DNA of 18,192 nt from an uncultured Flavonifractor sp. (GTDB taxonomy: Bacteria; Bacillota; Clostridia; Oscillospirales; Oscillospiraceae). The notes under the pieces were generated by a model. The model was not told where the DNA came from and did no database searches. It saw only the letters and a program-made list of their open reading frames with translations. The stretch covers positions 1 through 18,192 of the forward strand of contig CANDFO010000049.1 in NCBI GenBank assembly GCA_947384055.1, written 5' to 3'. The position numbers and the translations under genes were made by a program. Positions 13,782 to 18,192 of the stretch are shown in pieces. Position 1 is the first letter of the stretch. Every line of letters begins with the position of its first letter.

Positions 13782-15152
13782 GTGAGCCTGACAAAGATTC
13801 TGTCCGTGGATATCTCCAGTCCCGCGCACCGGGCGGGCGTCCGGGCCGGGGAAACCCTGGTCCGCGTCAACGGCCATCCCATTGTGGACGTGCTGGACTA
13901 TAAATTTTACACCTATGACTCCCGGCTGGAGCTGACCCTTCAGGACGGGACGGACAAAACCCGCCGTGTCCGCCTCCGGAAAGCAGAGGGGGAGGATCTG
14001 GGTCTCAATTTTGAGACCTACCTGATGGACAGGGCCCGCTCCTGCGCCAACCGGTGTATCTTCTGTTTTGTGGACCAGATGCCCCCTGGCATGCGGAAAA
14101 CCCTCTACTTTAAGGACGACGACGCCCGGCTGTCCTTTTTACAGGGCAACTACATCACCCTTACCAACCTCTCCGAGCGGGAACTCCAGCGGATCATCAG
14201 CCTGCGGATAAGCCCTGTCAATATCTCCGTTCACGCCACCGACCCGGACGTGCGCGCCGCTCTGCTGCGCAGTCCTCGGGCGGGGGCGTGCCTGCCCGTG
14301 ATGGAGCGGCTGGCCAAGGCCGGCATCCGCATGAACTGCCAGATTGTCGCCTGTCCGGGCATCAACGACGGCCCGGTCCTGGCGCGCACCCTGCGGGAGC
14401 TGGGAGCTCTCCATCCCGCCGTGCAGAGCGTGGCGGTGGTACCCGTTGGAATCACCCGGTTCCGGGAGGGCCTGCCCGCCATTGTCCCCTATACCCCGCT
14501 CCAGGCCGGAGCTGTGGTGGACCAGGTGGAGGCGTTTGCGGCGGCGTTTCTGGCGGAACACGGCACCTCCCTGGCCTGGTGCTCCGATGAGTTTTACCTG
14601 ATCGCGGAGCGGACGCTGCCGGAGAAGCGCTGCTATGAGGATATGGATCAGCTGGAAAACGGCGTCGGCATGCTCCGCCTGCTCCAGAGCCAGGTGGAGC
14701 ATGCCCTGGACGGCCTGGATGTGGAAACGCCCCCCTCCCCCTTCTCCATCGCCACCGGCGTATCCGCGGCGCCGTTTTTGCGGGAAATTGTTGACAGGAT
14801 ACAGGCGGCGTGTGGTAAGATAGAGGGAACGGTATACCCCATCCGCAATGAATTTTTTGGGGAGACCATCACTGTATCCGGCCTGATCACCGGGCGCGAT
14901 TTGATCCGGCAGCTCAGGGGCAGGGCGCTGGGGGCGCGGCTGCTGCTGCCCGGCAACATGCTCCGGGCGGGAGAGCGGGTCTTTCTGGACGACGTAACTG
15001 CCGAACAGGTGGAGCAGGCCCTGGGGGTCCCCGTAACCGTGGTAGAGGCCGAGGACGGCTTTGACCTGGTGGACGCGGTACTGGAGCTGCCCCGGGAGAG
15101 CACGCCCTGCGTCCTCCCTCCCGAGGCGGAGTACTATCGATACAATCCCTGA
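13782..15152 (+). CDS. Radical SAM protein with PDZ-like N-terminus and DUF512 domain
   Basis: This 456-residue protein begins with a PDZ-like segment (AHRAGVRAGETLVRVNGHP). A radical SAM core follows, whose cluster cysteines are Cys88, Cys92 and Cys95 in SCANRCIFCF, then QMPPGMRKTLYFKDDDARLSFL, which is highly typical of the DUF512 family. The C-terminal part (from about 290, ENGVGMLRLL onward) is the DUF512 domain. Family members are cytosolic iron-sulfur enzymes of unknown reaction, widespread in anaerobic Clostridia. The GTG at 13782 is preferred: GGGAGG lies 7 nt upstream, whereas for the ATG at 13776 it lies only 1 nt away. It is 16 bases upstream of der, a neighbourhood common in Clostridia that suggests a link to ribosome or envelope biogenesis, though none is proven. 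Confidence 0.92.
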   Translation: MSLTKILSVDISSPAHRAGVRAGETLVRVNGHPIVDVLDYKFYTYDSRLELTLQDGTDKTRRVRLRKAEGEDLGLNFETYLMDRARSCANRCIFCFVDQMPPGMRKTLYFKDDDARLSFLQGNYITLTNLSERELQRIISLRISPVNISVHATDPDVRAALLRSPRAGACLPVMERLAKAGIRMNCQIVACPGINDGPVLARTLRELGALHPAVQSVAVVPVGITRFREGLPAIVPYTPLQAGAVVDQVEAFAAAFLAEHGTSLAWCSDEFYLIAERTLPEKRCYEDMDQLENGVGMLRLLQSQVEHALDGLDVETPPSPFSIATGVSAAPFLREIVDRIQAACGKIEGTVYPIRNEFFGETITVSGLITGRDLIRQLRGRALGARLLLPGNMLRAGERVFLDDVTAEQVEQALGVPVTVVEAEDGFDLVDAVLELPRESTPCVLPPEAEYYRYNP

Positions 15153-15168
15153 AAAGGAAGGTGAACCA

Positions 15169-16497
15169 ATGAAGCCCTTAGTTGCCATTGTGGGCAGGCC
15201 AAATGTGGGCAAGTCCATGCTGTTCAACAAGCTGTGTGGCCGGCGTCTGTCCATTGTGGAGGACACTCCCGGCGTCACCCGGGACCGGCTGTACGCCGAG
15301 TGTGAGTGGCTGGGCCGGAAATTTGACATTGTGGATACCGGCGGCATCGAGCCCTCCGCGGACAGCGAGATTTTGACCTTTATGCGGGAGCAGGCGGAGA
15401 TTGCCATTCAAAACGCATCAGTGATTGTCTTTCTCTGTGACATCAAAACCGGCATGACCGCCTCTGACCAGGAGGTCGCCAATCTGCTTCTGCGCTCGGG
15501 AAAGCCGGTGGTGCTGGCAGTCAACAAGATGGACCAGGTGGGCCACACCAATCCGGACATCTATGAGTTCTACAACCTGGGCCTGGGCGACCCGGTCCCC
15601 GTCTCCGCCGTCCACGGCCACGGCACGGGGGAGCTGCTGGACGCCTGTCTGGAGCACTTTCCGCCGGAGGAGCGGCAGGAAGAGGAGGACGACATCATCC
15701 AGGTGGCGGTCATCGGCAAACCCAATGTGGGCAAGTCCTCCCTGGTCAACCGGATTCTAGGGGAAGAGCGGGTGATCGTCAGCGATATGGCCGGCACCAC
15801 CCGGGATGCGGTGGACAGCTTTTTCCAGAACGAAAAAGGACGCTACCTGTTCATTGACACGGCGGGTATGCGCAAAAAATCCAAAGTGGACGACCGCATT
15901 GAGAAGTTCTCTGTCCTGCGGGCAACCATGGCCATCGAACGGTGTGACGTCTGCCTGATCCTCATTGACGCCTGTGAGGGCGTCACCGAGCAGGACACCA
16001 AGGTGGCTGGTCTGGCCCATGAAGCGGGGAAGGCCTGCATCATTGTGGTCAACAAGTGGGACGCGGTCGAAAAAGACGGCAAAACCATGGACCGGATGCG
16101 CCAGGAGGTCCGGCGGGACCTGAGCTATATGACCTATGCCCCTGTCCTGTTCATCTCCGCCTTGACCGGCCAGCGGGTGGACCGGCTTTTTGACCTGATC
16201 AACTTTGTCCGTGATCAGGCGTCTATGCGTATAACCACCGGAATGCTGAACTCGGTGCTGGCCGACGCCACCGCCCGCGTTCAGCCCCCCACTGACAAAG
16301 GGCGGCGGCTGAAGATCTACTATATGACCCAGGTGGGCATCCGGCCGCCCCACTTCGTCGTCTTTTGCAATGACGCGAAGCTCTTCCATTTTTCCTATCA
16401 GCGCTACCTGGAAAACCAGATCAGAAGCACCTTCGGGCTGGAGGGCACACCGGTACGGCTGACCATCCGGCAAAAGAGCGATAAGGAGGGATTCTAA
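15169..16497 (+). CDS. der: Ribosome-assembly GTPase Der (EngA)
   Basis: This 442-residue protein has two tandem GTPase domains and a C-terminal KH-like domain, the unique Der layout and length. The first domain shows GRPNVGKS at residues 8-15, the DTPGVTRDR switch, DTGG, and NKMD near 119. The second shows GKPNVGKS near 182, DTAGMRKKSKV, and NKWD near 295. An acidic linker EERQEEEDD joins them. Der is essential for 50S ribosomal subunit maturation. The ATG at 15169 follows AAGGAAGG; the frame is open 36 codons further upstream, but that part overlaps the DUF512 gene. The TAA overlaps the ATG of plsY by one base. Confidence 0.97.
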   Translation: MKPLVAIVGRPNVGKSMLFNKLCGRRLSIVEDTPGVTRDRLYAECEWLGRKFDIVDTGGIEPSADSEILTFMREQAEIAIQNASVIVFLCDIKTGMTASDQEVANLLLRSGKPVVLAVNKMDQVGHTNPDIYEFYNLGLGDPVPVSAVHGHGTGELLDACLEHFPPEERQEEEDDIIQVAVIGKPNVGKSSLVNRILGEERVIVSDMAGTTRDAVDSFFQNEKGRYLFIDTAGMRKKSKVDDRIEKFSVLRATMAIERCDVCLILIDACEGVTEQDTKVAGLAHEAGKACIIVVNKWDAVEKDGKTMDRMRQEVRRDLSYMTYAPVLFISALTGQRVDRLFDLINFVRDQASMRITTGMLNSVLADATARVQPPTDKGRRLKIYYMTQVGIRPPHFVVFCNDAKLFHFSYQRYLENQIRSTFGLEGTPVRLTIRQKSDKEGF

Positions 16498-17183
16498 TGG
16501 ATCTCAATCTGTTTTTAGCGCAAAACCTGTCCCATCTGCTGCTGCCCGCCCTGCTGACGGCCATTGCCGCCTATTTCCTGGGCTGCTCCAACGGCGCAGT
16601 TATTATTTCAAAATACATTCTGCGGGACGACGTGCGCACCCACGGCAGCGGCAACGCGGGCCTGACCAACTTCCACCGGACCTTCGGCGGCCCGCTGACC
16701 CTGGCGGTAATTCTCATCGACGTGGTCAAGGCGGTGCTCAGCGTCTGCATCGGCATTCTGGCGGTAAAATACCTGCTTGTTGACGACCCTATGGTGGTGA
16801 CGCTGGGCAAATACTGGGCGGGGACCTTCTGCCTGCTGGGTCATATGTTCCCCTGCATGTTCCAGTTCAAGGGGGGCAAGGGCATTCTCTCCGGCGGCGC
16901 CATTGCCATTATGATCGACTGGCGGGTAGCTCTGGTGGTGTGGGGCGGCTGGTTTGTTCTGGTGGTGCTCACCCGCTGGGTCTCCCTGGGCTCCGTTTGG
17001 GCGGGGGCTTCCTTCCCCTTTGCCACCTGGTTCGTCTATCATAACTGGGTGCTGCTGGCTCTGGCAGTCGTCTGCGGCGGGCTTATTGTCTGGAAGCACC
17101 GGGGCAACATTCAGCGCATCCTCAGCGGCACGGAATCCAAGCTGACCTTTCACAAAAAGAGCGGAGACGCTCCCAAGGGGTAG
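16497..17183 (+). CDS. plsY: Glycerol-3-phosphate acyltransferase PlsY
   Basis: This 228-residue integral membrane enzyme transfers the acyl group of acyl-phosphate to glycerol-3-phosphate, the first step of phosphatidic acid synthesis with PlsX as supplier. All three family motifs are present: GSGNAGLTNFHRTFG near residue 49, GHMFPCMFQFKGGKG near 114, and GNIQRILSGTES near 203. About six or seven helices cover the rest. The ATG overlaps the der stop (TAATG) and has AAGGAGGG 6 nt upstream, so it is translated from the der transcript. The length is slightly above the usual 190-220, owing to a charged C-terminal tail (HKKSGDAPKG). No plsX is in the window. Confidence 0.95.
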   Translation: MDLNLFLAQNLSHLLLPALLTAIAAYFLGCSNGAVIISKYILRDDVRTHGSGNAGLTNFHRTFGGPLTLAVILIDVVKAVLSVCIGILAVKYLLVDDPMVVTLGKYWAGTFCLLGHMFPCMFQFKGGKGILSGGAIAIMIDWRVALVVWGGWFVLVVLTRWVSLGSVWAGASFPFATWFVYHNWVLLALAVVCGGLIVWKHRGNIQRILSGTESKLTFHKKSGDAPKG

Positions 17184-17258
17184 CCCGCTCCCCGGGCCGG
17201 AACCCGACACCCTATACCTTCAAAAGGCCCGGCCGTCTACAGGTCTGTCCGTTTAAAA

Positions 17259-17303
17259 AGCTTCCCCCGCCGCTCCCTTCCGGGAGAAACGGCGGGGGAA
17301 GCT
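17259..17303. terminator. Terminator between plsY and the convergent kinase gene
   Basis: A 14-bp perfect stem (17259-17272 with 17290-17303) encloses an inner CTCCC/GGGAG stem. On the minus strand it follows the kinase stop (17309) directly and is trailed by TTTTT, a strong terminator. On the plus strand a weaker CAATTTT follows, about 75 nt after plsY. Confidence 0.8.
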
Positions 17304-17308
17304 CAATT

Positions 17309-18192
17309 TTATCTGTCCGCAAGGGGCGGCGGGCCGTCCGGCAAAGCGTCCCGGTCCTCCGGCAGAGTGACGGCAGCTTTGAACAGGTCTCCGTCAATAT
17401 CCAGCCGGAAAGTCCCGCCCTGGAGCTCCACCAGGCTCCGGGCAATGGACAGACCCAGGCCGGAACCCTCGGTCGAGCGGGATTCCTCTCCCCGGACAAA
17501 GCGCTCCATGAGCTGTCCGGCGGGTATGTTGAGCTGCTGGCGGGAGACGTTCTTGATGGAAAGAATGACGTTCCCCTCCCAGCGCATGACATCCAGATAG
17601 ACGCGGGTGCCCGCCAGGGCATATTTATTGCAGTTGGACAGCAGATTCTCAAGAATGCGCCACAGGTGCCGTCCATCAGCCCGGACATACACCTCCTCCG
17701 GACAGAAGGAGGACACCAGCGTCAGGCCGTTCTGGGCAAATTTCTCCTCAAACTCCCCCGCCGCCTGCTGCACCAGCTGGACCATCCCCAGCCGCTCTCT
17801 GTTCACCGTCAGGTTCCCTGTGGAGGCCTTGGACGCCTCCACCAGGTCCTCGGTGAGCTTTTTCAGGCGCTGGCTCTTCCGGTCCAGCACGGAGATATAC
17901 TCCGCCGCCGTCGGGTCCTGAATATCCAGCTTTTTCAGCAGGTCCACATAGTTGATGATGGAGGTCAGCGGCGTTTTCAGGTCGTGGGACACGTTGGTGA
18001 TGAGCTCCGCCTTGAAGTGCTCGCTCTTCATCCGCTCGTCCACCGCGGTGGAAATGGCGTGGCCCAGGTTGTTGAGCTCGTCGGCGTGGCCCCGCAGGTC
18101 GGGGAGCATCCGGTTGGTGTTGATGTGATAGTTGGGATTGCCGCCGATGATCTCCTGGGTGCCGTGGCGGATGCGCTTCCACTGGTAGGCCC
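17309..18192 (-). CDS. Sensor histidine kinase, 5' end cut by the window edge
   Basis: The visible 293 residues are the C-terminal, cytosolic part of a membrane sensor kinase; the frame stays open to the right edge, so the true start and sensor lie outside. A HAMP-like or linker segment (GGNPNYHINTNRMLPDLRGHADELNN) leads to the dimerisation helix with H-box ITNVSHDLKTPLTSIINYV, whose His is the phosphorylation site. The HATPase domain has N-box LENLLSNCNKYA and G-box GSGLGLSIARSLVEL, with an FVRGEE F-box region before it. This is a HisKA type close to those common in Clostridia that act with OmpR-family regulators. Such a regulator would be expected upstream, beyond the window. An ATG at 18109 is internal and is not taken as the start. 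Confidence 0.93.
   Translation of the reverse strand, partial: AYQWKRIRHGTQEIIGGNPNYHINTNRMLPDLRGHADELNNLGHAISTAVDERMKSEHFKAELITNVSHDLKTPLTSIINYVDLLKKLDIQDPTAAEYISVLDRKSQRLKKLTEDLVEASKASTGNLTVNRERLGMVQLVQQAAGEFEEKFAQNGLTLVSSFCPEEVYVRADGRHLWRILENLLSNCNKYALAGTRVYLDVMRWEGNVILSIKNVSRQQLNIPAGQLMERFVRGEESRSTEGSGLGLSIARSLVELQGGTFRLDIDGDLFKAAVTLPEDRDALPDGPPPLADR

Noticed and set aside
1..18192. CRISPR arrays, insertion sequences, prophage genes, rRNA or tRNA
   Set aside because: No evenly spaced direct repeats, transposase or integrase motifs, or RNA gene signatures were seen on either strand.

Overview
The window reads as chromosomal DNA from a GC-rich, Gram-positive anaerobe of the class Clostridia. 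An Oscillospiraceae-type gut bacterium (Flavonifractor, Lawsonibacter or Intestinimonas kind) is the best guess. This rests on high GC, near-consensus sigma-A promoters, strong AGGAGG ribosome sites, paired ABC half-exporters, an AgrC-like kinase and a radical SAM DUF512 gene next to der and plsY. The genus is inference only. No rRNA, tRNA, transposase, prophage or CRISPR array was found.

Layout, left to right. (1) On the minus strand, an AAA+ ATPase of the CbxX/SpoVK type with a TerB-like N-terminal segment. It shares a divergent promoter region with a plus-strand pair, a DUF3783 protein and the peroxide-stress protein YaaA, coupled by a GTGA overlap. (2) A 36-codon minus-strand gene between two hairpin terminators. 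(3) A minus-strand operon of a MarR regulator and two ABC half-transporters. Its promoter is followed by a perfect 18-bp palindrome, a likely MarR operator. The two nucleotide-binding domains are complementary in the way expected of a heterodimeric multidrug exporter. (4) A roughly 580-bp stretch without protein genes. It holds a sigma-A promoter, a strongly structured RNA of about 224 nt whose first bases pair with its 3' part, and a strong terminator. (5) On the minus strand, a seven-helix AgrC-like GHKL kinase with no response regulator beside it. (6) On the plus strand, a SprT-like zinc metalloprotease. (7) On the minus strand, a 436-residue membrane protein of unknown family, facing sprT across two perfect inverted repeats. 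(8) A second gene-poor stretch with a perfect consensus promoter and a leader of about 260 nt ahead of an MFS transporter. (9) A plus-strand housekeeping run: radical SAM DUF512 protein, Der GTPase, PlsY acyltransferase. (10) On the minus strand, a sensor histidine kinase cut by the right edge.

Most genes are ordinary for a clostridial chromosome. The best candidate for something undescribed is the structured RNA at 7898-8268. It has its own promoter, an 11-bp closing stem starting at the predicted transcription start, a 10-bp perfect internal hairpin, a possible pseudoknot, and an alternative pairing that would break the closing stem. It may belong to a known large-RNA family (raiA is the first to test). 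I could not run a covariance search.
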